From: Phylloscopus collybita
Lineage: Eukaryota; Chordata; Aves; Passeriformes; Phylloscopidae
Direction of reading: 5' to 3'
Assembly (NCBI GenBank): GCA_027886175.1
Contig: JAJNNQ010000019.1
Coordinates: 14,804,501-14,868,500, forward strand
DNA length: 64,000 nucleotides
Of this stretch, positions 44,538 through 56,975 are shown in pieces. Numbering within the stretch: position 1 is the first letter of the stretch; each line of letters begins with the position of its first letter. Made by a program: the position numbers and the translations under genes. The notes under the pieces were generated by a model. That model ran no database searches. It was not told the origin of the DNA and was given only the letters and a program-made list of their open reading frames with translations.

Positions 44538-47500
44538 TAAAGTGAAGTACAACTGTGCCCCTTCCTCCTCATTTTCCCATTCTGCCTGTTGAGGTGATTG
44601 GTAACAACTTGCAGTGGACCATTAAGAATGAATGAACACGTGGTGTTTCCAAATCTAGAGGGGGTGAAAAATCCCTGGATCACATTTCTTTCCTTTTTTT
44701 ATTTTTCTCTCTATCTCAGACCAGGTGTCCTCTGCCCCATCCTGCTGACCCTGCTTGGCTCCCTGGTGGCGAACAGGGCTGAAGTGGGCAGAGAGAGGCT
44801 CTGCTGGCTCAGCACCCCTGGCAGGGACAACATCTGCTGCCACCCCAGGGCTCCTGTGCGCTGCTGTGCGTGGGGATCTGCAGGACAGACCTGCCCAAGT
44901 GCAGATCCCACGTGTCCCTGGCTCCTGGCCCTCCACTCTGCCTCCCAGGAGGTTTAAAATATAACCTGGTTCACAGCTGCTATTCTGGGGGCTCTCTGTT
45001 TTCCCCTGCTTGAGCTCCCCAAGCATGTGCTGCTATTTTTTCCAGTAATGATCAGCATTACCCCACACGTTTCTTTTTAGAATATCCACTTTTAGCCCTG
45101 ATTACGCAATTATTACTCCCCGAAATAATTTGCTGTGTGAGCTGGATTTTTTTTTTTTTTCCTTTTCAAAATAAAAACAGCAGCAGATTTTGCTTCATTT
45201 ATAGCACTGCTAAGTGGTTTTCCCCAGGATTAGAGTGGGCTTCTCCAGGGAATGTGTGCTTCCCCACACACATCACCCCTATCAATATGTTCAGCTCTGA
45301 TCCCTTTAAAAATCACCAAACAGTCCCAGCTTTCATAGTCTTGGACAAGCAGAAAAATATTTATAGAGAGGAGGACAAGACCACATGGAGCTGCAGGGAC
45401 AATTGCAACATTATTCCCGATTTGGGAGGCTGGAAACAAACCCAAGGCAGAGGAACTCAGTGTCTCAGCAAGGTGTGATGGTATCAAAGTACCATGGGAT
45501 GAGATTTTTCTCTCTGAGGGAGTGAGAGAAGCACTAAAATGCTCAGCAGGGCTATCCCAGCACCCTGCCCGTGCTCTGCTCCAGCTCCAGGTTCAGCTCC
45601 AGCTCCAGCCCTGCTCCCAGTCCAGTTGTGCCCTCTCCCAGTCCAGCACCTCTGTGGTTCCAGCGCTGGCCTTGCTGCCAGGCACTGAGGGGGACCCCCA
45701 CGGACAGAATTTGCTGTTGGTGGGGAGAAAAACAATCTCCAAACTTTGATCAGAATGGCAGAAGCTGAGCCCTTTTACTGGAGGCAGATCCTGGTGTTGG
45801 TAGAGAGAGGGAGGTGATGTGGATTTGGGAATATTCACCAGCTGGGTGTCCCTGAGGAGCCTGAGCAGGACCCAGGGTGGTGGCAGATGGCACATGGGCC
45901 TGCAGGGAGGTGTCTCCTGCTTCCAAGCAGGGGGAAAGTGAGGGCAAGGGGTGCCTGTGCATCGATATCCCCCCGGACAGGAGCCAACGAGTGCCATTGA
46001 CGTCAAGAGTGACCCCGCCAGCGCTGAGTGTCCCGTTACAGGCAGGAGCTTTTAGCTCCAGGAAAATGCCTCCCTGCTGAAGCTCTCACTGCTGCCAAAC
46101 ACACCAGAGCTCCTGGTGACTGGATCACTCCAGAGCCCTGAAAGCAAAACAGCGCAGAGCTCCTTCAGAGGAGAGAGAAGATAAAACTTCCGAGCTGGGC
46201 AAAGGGAAGCAGCTCCCAATAAAAGCCCGGAGGTCAATCTGGCCTCACAGAGCCACTGTGTGAAGAGGTCAGGAATTCAGAAACCCAAAAGGCTTTATCC
46301 AGGCTGGGAAAGTATGATGCTGTCCCATGTTTGTGGCATTTCTGGAGCGAGGCCAGCAGAGGAATCAGCTCCTCGGAGTTTGCCCCGGCACCTGGATGGA
46401 GCCGAGCCAGCAGGACAGGAGATGGTGCTCAAAGCCTGAGCAATGCAGGCGGCCCTTTACAGCCCGGTGCCTGCTGTCCACACGTCCTAAAGCTTGCTGG
46501 CAGGCCAGGGGGGAGGCAGCAGTTTTCCTGCAGGGCTGGGATGGGGCTGGGAGCCCCAGGGATGCTCCCTGGATGAGCTGGGTGCTCCTCCCACTGGGAC
46601 TGAGGGGAGCAGCCAGGGCTGTGCTCTCCAGCTGGACACTCCTGCTGCTGGGGAAGGGCTCCAAGGGAAAAGAAATTAAAAAAAAATATTTTAGATTGTC
46701 CAAGGAATAGCTTGTGGATGCCTGGGAGGGCTGCTGGAGGCACCTGAAGCTCCCATGCACTGCCTTGGGTGTGACATCCACTGTGAGAACGAAATCATGT
46801 TTGAGCTTTCCTTTTTCCTTACCATTTCTTGCCTTTGCACCAGAATCCTCTTCCAGCCCTTTAAAGAGCTCTTTCTGGGAGAGGGGTGATGTGCTGGGTG
46901 CTGCCCACCCCACCCTGGCTGCCAGCAAATCCAGCCTGGTTAAATATAGGCTCTGAGGGAGGCCTTGGGAGCAGCACTTCAACCTGAGGTCCTCAAACAT
47001 GCCTGGAAAAATTCCACTTGGCATCAGGCACTTCGCCATATGCTGCTGTTCCCTTCTGCTTTTATCCACACAGGACCTCCAAGCCCTGGGCTGAGGAATA
47101 GCTGCTATTTTTGGGGGAGCATTCGATATCTTTCTGTTCCCTGACCATTCCTGAAGGTGCTGTCCCCTCCTCCAGGCTGGGACACAAACAAACTCCCCAA
47201 CTGGATTCACTGGACTGCAGTGGGACAGTACCCAGGGCTGGGTGGGAAGGTGTTGGGAGGCTGACAGGCACCCAAATATTCCCCATCTGCTTTGGGATTT
47301 TTCTGTCACAACCTGTGGGACAGGAACTTTCAAGAGCAAGACTCCCCCATGTCTATTCTGAACTGATTTCTGAGGAAGAATTCTGGTTTTCTGAGGAGGA
47401 ATCCTTGTGAGAGAAACCTTCTCTTTCCACCCAACATCCGTGGCTTTGTGAGAAATTTTTGCTCTCAGAAGAACAAAATGTTTTGAGCATCTGTTTTATT

Positions 47501-48947
47501 CTCATACCAAATCACACCTAAATCACCCACACAGGTTTGTAGCCAAGGGGTTTGGCTGGGATTTCGGTGTGGAGAGCAGGGATTTCACAGCAGGGCTGAT
47601 GCAAAGGTGCCATAGGGAGCCTGCCACAAATCCAGAGTGGGGGCACATTCCAGCTGGTTTTTTTTTCCTTGCCCATCATTGCCAAACAGCTGGAAGTAGT
47701 GAGCTCTGCCCAGGGCAGGTGTGCAGCACAAACCCCCTTAATTTAGGAGTGTAGGATAAGCCTGGCCTAAAGCTCTCCAAACAAACACAGATTCCTCAAA
47801 GGAGAGGGGAAAGGTTCCTCCTGCAGAGGTGTGGGAGGGTTTCTTTCTGCTCCTATGATCCCAAATTTGACAGATTTGCAAAGATCCTGATGCTTTTTCC
47901 TGAGCTGGCTCCCATCTCTAGGCTCCATCCTCAGGGCTGTGAGCTCACACTCCTAAAATCATGAGTGAGAGCAGGAGGTGGAAAGGATGCAGCAAACACC
48001 AGATGAGTTCTTTCCCAGGTTTATGGGAGGGAGTTGGTGTTGTAAAGCTGTCAGGAGGGTGGAACACGCAGATCTGAGCAGTCAGGCCTTGCTCCACCAC
48101 GCTGGCCAAGCTCCTGTGCTGTCCTGGTGTCACTGGCAGGGTGCAGATAGGGCCTGGCTGGGCTCTCCATGCTCTGATATTTATTTGTTTGGATACCTGA
48201 TGCATCCCCAGACGAAAAAAAAATTCCTGCCTGTTCCCCAAAGAGCTTCCTGAACTCATCCATGCAGGGGCAAGAAATCCAGATTTCCCTCATTCCCCGA
48301 ATAAACACAACCTAAATACAACCTCATTCATGCCTGCAGAGCATCCCTCTCCTCCTGCTCCTATGGAAAATGCTATCAGGAGAGCATTTGGGTATTTTTA
48401 GCTCCTTTTAATTGAAGTGGCAGCTGGAAAGCAGGAGGAGAGCCAGCACCATGCTGCCAGCCAGCTCCTCACAGATGTCCAGCAGCTTCCACACAGACAC
48501 TTGGGGATTCAGGACGGGGCCTTGGGCACCTGAGACGTGTTTGGGGCAGCTCTGAGAAAAGCCACAGCATCCAGGAGCTGTAAATACTCTGTGTCCTCCT
48601 AGCCCCCAACCTGAGCCATGAGTAATTCAGGTTGTCACCCTGAATTCAGGCCCCAGCCCCAGAGCACAGGCTGGACTTTTCTCTCCACTGCTGGAGGCCT
48701 GGTGTTAGGTATTTGCCACCCCTTGTGCTTGGTAGTGGGAAGAAAACATCTCAGCCACTGGTTTTGCTGTCTAATCTGGTAAATGTTTTAAAAAGAGAGT
48801 GAGGAATGAGAGCTGTGCTGTCCCTCCAAACCCCAAACCATGGGGGTGTCCCCTGTTTTTCCCATGGAGGAAGAACACCCCCACAGGGGGAAGGACACCT
48901 GGAGGGCTGCAGCAGCTCTGGGGCTTGTCTGTGTCACCCATCTGAAA
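44538..48947. other. Unique intergenic DNA with one long unexplained open frame
   Basis: No recognised exon or mobile element in 4.4 kb. A T run lies at 45148-45161. The minus strand is open from 47339 to 46365 (see findings) with its first ATG at 47039, but it shows no domain, signal peptide or conserved motif that I know. Confidence 0.5.
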
Positions 48948-49395
48948 ATCAGAGAATCTCAGAATATCCTGAGCTGGAGGGACCCACAGGGACGATCCAG
49001 CCCAGCTCCTGTCCCTGCCCAGAGCCCCAACAATCCCACCCTGGGCATCCCTGGAGCGCTGTCCAAGCTCTCCTGGAGCTCTGGCAGCCTCGGGGCCGTG
49101 CCCATTCCCTGGGGAGCCTGGGCAGTGCCAGCACCCTCTGGGGGAAGAACCTTTCCCAAAATCCAACCTGAGCCTGTCCTGGCACAGCTCCAGCCCTGCC
49201 CTGGCTCCTGTCCCTGTCACAGGGAGCAGAGGTTGGAGCTGCCCCTCCTGAGGAGCTGCAGACCCCAAGGAGTCTCCCTTCAGTCTCCTCCAGCTGCACA
49301 ATCCCAGTGCCCTCAGCTGCTCCTCCATGGCCCCTCCAGGCCCTTCCCCATCCCCGTGTCCCTTCTTTGGATGCTCTCCAATACTTTTAGATCTC
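48948..49395 (-). mobile_element. CR1 LINE 3' fragment, X-like subfamily, about 450 bp
   Basis: Complement starting 'atcagagaatctcagaatat', then 'gagctctggcagcctcgggg', 'ccctctgggggaagaacctt', 'tccaacctgagcctgtcctg' and 'ttctttggatgctctccaat'. The 'ctctggcagcc-tggggccgtg' block marks a different CR1 subfamily from all other copies here. The 241-codon minus frame at 48771-49496 is its translation and carries no intact ORF2. Confidence 0.93.
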
Positions 49396-51743
49396 ATATT
49401 GTGCTCTAGCAAGTTTCCCCAGCGTTTAGTGCCCATTCCCAAGTTTTTAGGACCTCTCCAAAGCTCTGGTGAGGCCGTGTAACCACCTGTGACCACTCCT
49501 GGGCAACCAAGTGTGCCTTTGCTGGGCTGGTGCTGTTCTCTGCTGTGACATTAAAGGTAGCAGAGCTTTTATGGCTGTTGGGGATGTGAGGAGCATGGAA
49601 CATCCAGCTGGACTCCTTCTGTTTGCTAAATGAGCAGGGGCAATCTGGAAACAATTGGGAAGAAAACAAATGGGAATCACTACAAGGGCTTCTTTGTGAA
49701 TTTATCTTGGAGGGGAAAATGTCCTTTCCCAGTTTTTCCTGGTACAAGAGGAGTGTCCACACCTCTGAAAGAGTCTAGTAAACGTGGTTAATCTAAGGTC
49801 TACCAGCCACAATTAATTCCCTTTGCAGTTTCTAATGGCTGGAGAGGATTTCATCTCGCAGGACAAACCCATTCCAAGGCAATTTCCTTTATTAGTCCAG
49901 CCTGCAAATTGCCTGTTCCTATTGGGCTTCAACACAGGTCTTTTGAAGTTTAACACATCTGCCAGTTTATAAAGTCATTATTTTTAATTAATAGATAAAG
50001 TTCCTCCATTATTTTCCGAATTAACTCCAGCTGAGGAGGAGACAGAGCCAATAAGTGGCTGTGTGTATTCACCAGGAAATTCTCTCAAAATGCTGTGATT
50101 AAAGGTGGAGAAAGGGATTTGGGCTTTATTTGGCAGATAAATGGAAAAGCAGAGCAAAATATTCCATATATTGCAGGTGCCAACCTGCCTTGCTCCCACA
50201 GACCAAGGAGGTGGAATGTCAGGAAAGTGTCCTGGGGATGGCAGTGACCTTTTTCTGGGAGCACTGATCCCTCTCCTGCTCCCCACCTTGGGACCCTCCC
50301 CATGGGGTTGAGCTTGGTCTGGGTTCAGAGCAGCTTCTCCTCCAAGGTCTGGACACACCTGGAAAGGATTGGGGAGAAGGAGGAGGTGGAGTAAGGATGG
50401 AAAGCTGAGGTTCTTGGCTTTTGCTCTGCCTACACCTGCTGTGCAGGTCTCCAGTTCCCTCAGTGTCCTGGCATTCCAGAAAAGCAGTTTGGGAGAGGGA
50501 TACCCACCACTCTGTGTTTATTCCTGGAGGATTCTGGAGGACTCTCCTGGCTCCCTGAGGACTCTGCGATTAAAGAGCTCTGCTTGACCTGGCAGTGATG
50601 GAAAGATTAAATTTAGGCCAAATTCATTATCCCATAGTGATGTATCTCAGGAGTGAACCAGGAGTTGAAGGGTAACAGAGCCCCTATTTACCTTAGAACA
50701 CCCTAAAAGTACATTATTTACACATCAAAGCATTTCCTGGATCTTCCTTTGCCCTGTGCTGCTGCATGGCTCAATCACTTCCATTGACCTGGAAAGGGTT
50801 CTTCCCCAGGAATAGTTCTGGCTTCAGAGGAGAGGTCACAATGATGGAGGGACAGGGGAGAAACTCCCAAAAATCCAAGTGGAGAAGGCAGGGTGTTCTC
50901 ACAGAATTCCATCCATGGAGGAATGGGAGGCAAGAAGGGAAAAATAAACAGAAAATAAACAGTGAAGAGCTGGCAAGGTTTAAGAATCTGTTGAGGTCAA
51001 ACATCATTTTAAACATGAAATCCCGCCCAAGCACAGCCAGATGTGGAAATCACACTGGCAACTCAAACATAAACCAAAAATGAGATTGTTCATTTGGCAT
51101 CAAATTGGACTTTTCAGGATATTCTTTGCAAGTCATAAAGATGAAGAAATTGTCTCAAATTGAAGTGACCAAAGAAAGAAATGCTGTGAACAGTTCAAGC
51201 CTTGCTTCAGTGACTGGCCAGGCTGGGTTTATGAGCTGAGAGCATTTCCCTGAACATTCACGGGGTGTTAAATCAACTCACAACTTTACAGATTTAACAT
51301 GGGCAGGAGCCATGGTTATCATTTGCTTTTCAGTGCCAGGCATGAAGTTTCATGTGACACCTCCAGGTCTGGTCCCTCCTGCTCGGTTTATGCAGCAGAG
51401 GAAGTTTTCAGGGCGATGTCTGCAGATCACTGGGACCCACAAAGGTTGCTGAGAAAGGCACTTTGACACATTCCTCACACATGTGACATTGACAGAAAAC
51501 CCCCTTTATCTACACTGGGAAAGTTTTAGCTGTCCATATATGAAAACACAGTTGAAAAGCACTTGGAAAGACATCAAAGTTTGGGCTAAAGGCCAAGAAA
51601 TGACAGGTTTTTTTGTAGCTGTAAAGGGTGAGGAAGCCAAGCCACAGACAAGGACTGTCACCAAACTGTCTCAGAGGACCTCAGGGTGGCAAAGCCAAAA
51701 GGTTTGGCCCTAAAATTTGCCCGAGATGAAACTGGGGATTAGA
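49396..51743. other. Unique intergenic DNA
   Basis: About 2.3 kb of average-composition sequence; no gene, RNA or repeat recognised. Confidence 0.5.
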
Positions 51744-51900
51744 CCTGGGAGGGTTGGGACTGTTCAGCCTGGAGAAAAGAAGCTTCGGGGTGACTCAACT
51801 GTGGCTTGAAGGAGCTACAGGGAAGATGGAGAGGAGATTATTTACAAGGGCCTGGAGTGACAGGACAAGGTGGAATGGCTTCAAATGGGCAGAGCTCCTT
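51744..51900 (+). mobile_element. CR1 LINE internal fragment lacking its 3' end
   Basis: 'gttgggactgttcagcctgg', 'agctacagggaagatggaga' and 'ggagtgacaggacaaggtgg' correspond to CR1 sequence 200-400 bp from the 3' end. Homology stops at 'cttcaaatgggcagagc'. Because CR1 inserts are normally 5' truncated, loss of the 3' end implies later deletion or rearrangement. Confidence 0.85.
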
Positions 51901-52235
51901 CATCAGGCTGCGAGTTCAGAAAAGGTTCCAGTCTGAGGGGGTTCCATGCACGGGATGTTTAAAGGGCAAACGGATAAATGGGAGAAGTGCAGTTCCAAGG
52001 CTGTGTTTAGATGTTTTAGGCAGTAGCACATTTCAAATGCATGAAGAGGCATTGCTTTTGCTGCACAGGAATGTCACAGCAGAGGCTCTGAACAGCTGAG
52101 GGACGTGGGGACCTCCTGGTCCAAGACCTGGCTTACCTTGGCATTTCACTGGACCTAGGAAGTAACTCAGGAAGATAAATTGCTTGACAAACAGCAAAGA
52201 TCCCATTAATCCTAATCAGATGTGCTTCCCCAACC

Positions 52236-52487
52236 CCACAGTAAAGAATTTCTTCCACATATCCAACCTCAATTTCCCCTCTCTCAGTGTGAAGCCATTC
52301 TCCTTGTCCTGTTCCTCCAGTTCCTGATGAATTATCCCTCTCCTTCTTTCTTGGAACCCCTTCAGATACTGGAAGAAGCTGAGGGGTGTCCACACAATCT
52401 TCTCCAGGCTGAACATCCCCAACTTTTTCAGCCTGTCTCCAGAGGAAATGTGCTCCAGTCCCCTTACCAACCTTGTGGCCCTATTGC
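52236..52487 (-). mobile_element. CR1 LINE internal fragment, inverted relative to 51744
   Basis: Complement blocks 'aaagaatttcttccacatat', 'gaagccattctccttgtcct', 'aggctgaacatccccaactt' and 'ccaaccttgtggccctattg'. It covers the same CR1 interval as the plus copy 340 bp to its left and also lacks the terminal 'ggttggaagg' block. Confidence 0.88.
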
Positions 52488-53925
52488 AGAGCAATCATTC
52501 AGAAAGTTTTGGGGAAGCTCAGGGGAGACACTGTAAATTATGCCCCCTGAAGCAGAGCAAGAGCACTGTGAAAGCTTGGAGAGAGAAAGGGAATTGCTGA
52601 AGTGCTGGAGTGAATTCCCAGCACAGTTTCACTCCATCCACCCTCCTCCAGATGTTTGTCTATAAAAGGTTCATTTAAGCTCCATTTCTTAGCTAAAAGG
52701 GTTGATAGCAAAGATCTTTATCCTCTGCCTGGCTACTACTCTGATGAGCCAAGCCCTGCCAGAGAAGAGCCTGTTCTGGGAGCTATATTTGTAGCTGTGA
52801 GAACACAAAAAAGTTATGCCTTTGGAATAGAATTGCCTGATTTCTCAGATGTCCTTCTGGATCCTGGCCTGGCAGCTCATTTCCCTATCTCCAGTTTTTA
52901 TCTCCAGATTGCTCCAGTGGAGCAGCCTGAGGTTCTGAAGGCACTGGCACTCCGAGTTCTTGCTGCCCTGGAGAAACACATCCTCAGAGGGTTGTTAATC
53001 AGGAGTTTGTTATCCTGCACATGGCGGGAGGGATGCAGGAGCCTGAATGGATTCTGGGAGCTGGTGCAGAAGCTGGGGAGCCTGGGCTGAGCTCCCTCCT
53101 CTCCAGAGCACCACAGAGACCAAGCTCTCCCAGCTGTGCAGCTGAAATCCTGCACAGGCCAGGGGAGCAGGGTTGGGATGCACCCCCAGGACACTGTCCT
53201 GTTGCCAGGCACATTTAGGGCCAGATGAACACACAGCCCTGTTGGAAGAACCAGAGTGACCACACTGGAGCCTCAGCACAAGCTGAGGATGTTCTCTGCC
53301 TCCCTATCCCGCTGGTTTGTTATTCCCTCATCCAGCCCTGGCCTCATTTCCCCACCAGCACCCACAGACCTGCACAAAGCTCCTCCTTTCCATCCACTTT
53401 ATTGTTAAATATCCCCAAATCCCAAACCAGCAGCTCAAGGGACACCTTTTAGGTTTGTATTTTTGCTCACCCCAGGCAGGTGGGGAGGAAACAGCTCAGC
53501 TATCTGCTCCTGACCCAGTGCTTTTCCATTTTTCATCAAGTCACTCCCAGCTGGAAGTGTGAGGGAGTGGACAGCTGCTCCTGGCCCCAGAGGTGAGCAG
53601 GAAGGAGCAGCCAGGGAACATCTGTCAGAGGAGAAGGTTCAGGGCACGCAGCTCAGTCCGCAGCGTTCGCTGCCTGCGGCTCCTGGCTGGAAGAACAGCC
53701 AGGAAGAACTTGTTCTCCCAGGATGAGCCAGGAGCTGGGATCCAGGGAAAAAAGGTCAGTGGTGGCAAAAGAACAGACATTCGATGCTGACAGCCTGCAG
53801 GGATGGGCCAGGAAATCCAGCAGTGCAGGAGAGGCTGCAGGGAAGCAGCTGGAGGAGAGGGGCTGGAGGGTGGAGAAGAACTGCCTGGATGTGTCCCTCC
53901 TTCTCCAGCGAGTGACATTTTTGGG
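52488..53925. other. Unique intergenic DNA
   Basis: No recognised exon. A TATA-like 'ctataaaaggttc' occurs at 52660 and the following plus frame (to 53090) is open for about 140 codons, but it begins at TTG and has no known motif. Confidence 0.5.
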
Positions 53926-54261
53926 TTGCAGAAAAGGAGGCTCAGGGGGGACCTCCTGGCTCTGCACAACTCCCTGACAGGAGGGGACAGTCAGGTGGGG
54001 TACCATGACAAGAGGGATTGACCTCAGGCTGGGTCAGGGGAGGCTCAGCTTGGACAGCAGCAGGAATTTCCCCATGGAAAGGGTGCTCAGGCCTTGGAAG
54101 TGCCCAGGGAGGTTTGGAGTGCCCATCCCTGGAGGTGTCCCAGGAAGGGCTGGAGATGGCACTCAAGTGCTCTGGGCTGGGGACAAAGTGGGGATGGGGC
54201 ACAGGGTGGATTTGATTGACATGGAGAACTTTTCCAACCTCAGTGATCCTGGGATTCTGTG
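53926..54261 (+). mobile_element. CR1 LINE 3' fragment, about 335 bp
   Basis: 'tgcagaaaaggaggctcagg', 'ggggacctcctggctctgca', 'ccatggaaagggtgctcagg', 'cccagggaggtttggagtgc' and 'cctcagtgatcctgggattc'. Same subfamily as 29536 and (inverted) 31949. Confidence 0.95.
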
Positions 54262-56766
54262 GCTGTTGTGCCCATCATTGGGGGATGGTCCTGGAGCGAG
54301 CACCAGAAGATGGCACCCCTGGCTGTGCAGCACCCCTGGAGATGGGATAAGAGAAACTCCTTATGTTTGATCCCAGCCTCTCTCCAAAGCCAGGGACCTG
54401 TTCCCAGTCTTTTCAGGATCACAACTCCCCCCCTTTGTCGGTGACAGCTGCTCTTGCTGGCCAGCAGAGCATGGCTGGAGGAAGCCATTAATTTGTTTTT
54501 CTATTAAAGCTGGAAAAAGAATTGTTTTCTTGCAACCATGACCAAGAAAGGAGGCAAGAGCAGCAGGCAAATAAACAGTCACAAGTGTCCCTCAGAGCTC
54601 TGTTTATGCTTCTCCCCTGAAAAACAGCCTCAACCCAGTGCAAGACTCCAGGATAGAGCTGGGAAAGGGGGAGAGCTGGGAAAAACAGCCCAGGCAGGGC
54701 AAGGGGTCCCTTTCACTTGTCCAGGCAAGGGGACAGCCACCGTGGGTGAGGTGGAGTTGTGTCCAGCTGGGAACAAGATGCAAAAGGCATCTCTGCTTCT
54801 CTCCCTCTTAGATGCAGGGGCTTGTGGACATCCCAGCAGGAATGTGGGAGAGGAAAACCTTCCTGGATTTGCCCTCCTGAGCCATCCTCAGGAGACAGGA
54901 ATGCCACCTGCAGGAGGAGTGACATTCAGGACTGACAGGTCAACATTTTCCCTTCCTTCCCACTCAGAGCTTGGCTGCCTCTGCTTTTTCTCACAGTGGC
55001 ACCACAGTGGTGCCAGCTTGGTCTGAGAGCTGCCCCCAGTGTGTCACTGTCCGTGTCCCCAAGCAGGGAGTGCAGCAGGGACAGACAGGGAGTGCAGGGA
55101 CAAGGGGCTGTGGCCGCAGGTGGCACCTGCAGTGAGTCCCTTTTGCTCTTATTGCACAACTTGGGATACAGCCAGACAACACTGATCCCTTTGGAGGTGA
55201 AGGGATGGGTGCTGGCATTTGTAGCTCTGGTCTGGGCAACCCAAAATTGTATAAAACCCACCCCAAAAAGCTGCTCTGAGATTACTCCCTGGGCTGGGGG
55301 TGTTGGCAGCTCTTGCCTGGTTTAGGTGGGCAAATTCTGGGACTCTCCTGGCTGGCTCTGAGTTCCTCTTCCATGGACAAGGAGAAGGTCGTTCCCCTGA
55401 GCTAGAGCATTTCTGAGCAATGCCATGCCCAGCGATTGTGTTTCTAACCCTCAAAGGGAATTTACAGAGAGGTTTGGGAAGGACGAGGCTGGATCCGTTT
55501 TGGAAGAGCTCTGATGGTTCGTCAGAGAGGAAAAATCTGGACCTAAACAGGATGTTCATCAACTGCTCTGCATTTCCCAATGGAGGAACTGGGCCACAAC
55601 CTGTATGAATTGTCCTCAAATCTGTGATTCTTCCCCCAAACTCTAATGTCCTCTTTATGAAACTTCCCAATCCCTGACCTAAACCCCCCAAACAATCTTT
55701 GCCTCGCTCCTTTTCGCTTTCAAAGTTCTGTTTCAGTGCTGAGCAAAGCAATCCCCACTCACAGATTGTGTTTGCAGCAGGATTTTGGACCTTCCACTAT
55801 GAAAAATGCTGCAACTATGTCAGTTATTCCTTTTCCCATCAGAGCAGAGCAGAGAGTTCAGTCCCCTTTAGGGAACTCTTCTCCATAATTAGGAAAGTGT
55901 CACGGAAATTGTTTATGTCAGTCAGGGAGGCTGGCACCGTGAAGGCTGTGAACTCTGCAAGCACCCCAAAAACAAACTGAGCTTTTCTGAGACCCCTATG
56001 GGGTTGGCAGAGGGCAGGGCACTGAGGGAAGGGTGTGTGGCACAGCTGGGGCAGATGAAACTGTTCCCCCACTGACCCCCATTTACATCTCTGTGCCAAC
56101 TCTCCACTCTTTGGAGAGTCATTCCAAGGAGGAATCCCACCTGGGGCACACAGGAGGGGCTGATGTTCCAGGGATCTCTGATGGAACACGTTTGGCTGAT
56201 GCAGATGTACTCCAAGATTGTTTTGGCCCCTCTATTCCACTGCTGTTCGTCAGCCCTCATTAAACCCAACCCTGCCTTGATGAAGCACTGGCAGCAAGAC
56301 TGCAGAGCTCAGCTTTGTCCCTGGGACAACTTAATCTTCCTTCAGGCTGTAGCTGCTGTGGAATAATAAAGCTTCCCTGCTCTCCCAAAGGTCACATCCT
56401 TTCCCAACACCCTCCCCTGTAGCCCTGGGCTGCTGTGGGAGGGGAAGGGAGTTTCTGTCCCCACGAAGGGATGTGCTGCCAGTCCTTGCTCCCATTTCAG
56501 AGCGTTCCCCCTGCCCTGCCCTGCCCTGCCCTGCCCTGCCCTTCCAGGCTGATGCAGTTTTGGACTGGCTCCATTGCTGGAAGCTCCATTCCCAGTCTAA
56601 GCACCCCCAGCACCACTGCAGGTTTTTGATGGACTCGTGTCCCTTCAGGGTTTGCTTCTCCCCATCCTGTGCATCCCTGTGCTCCCTGGAAGGTGCTGCT
56701 CTGAGGGCTGCTGTAAGGTTCTGTAAAATCTTAAAATCTAAGCTTCCAGAATCCCAACAGGTTGGT
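54262..56766. other. Intergenic DNA, one pentanucleotide repeat
   Basis: Unique except for (CCCTG)n at 56508. Open frames such as 55149-55751 on the minus strand start at TTG and lack motifs. Confidence 0.5.
56508..56543. repeat. (CCCTG)n microsatellite
   Basis: Six to seven 'ccctg' pentamers followed by one 'cccttc' variant. Confidence 0.93.
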
Positions 56767-56975
56767 GAATCCCAGAAGCCTTGAGGTTGGAAAATCCCTC
56801 CAGGATCATCGAACCTAAGCTGTGCCCAATGTCCACCTTCTCACCAGCCCAGAGGACTGAGTGCTACCTTCAAGTGCTACCTCCAGGCCTTCCTTGGACA
56901 CCTCCACCGCTTTCCTGGGCAGCCCCTTCCAATGCCTGACCACCCTTTCCATGAAGAAATTCTTCCTGAACTTCC
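56767..56975 (-). mobile_element. CR1 LINE 3' fragment
   Basis: Complement blocks 'aatcccagaagccttgaggt', 'cttccttggacacctccacc', 'ccttccaatgcctgaccacc' and 'ctttccatgaagaaattctt'. It contains a short internal duplication 'aagtgctacctccagg'. About 210 bp. Confidence 0.92.

Noticed and set aside
48771..49496. 241-codon minus-strand frame
   Set aside because: It covers a minus-oriented CR1 tail and its flanks, with no intact ORF2 motifs.
52656..53090. 144-codon plus frame after a TATA-like box
   Set aside because: It begins at TTG, no family motif or splice context is visible, and a TATA-like string alone is not evidence of a gene.
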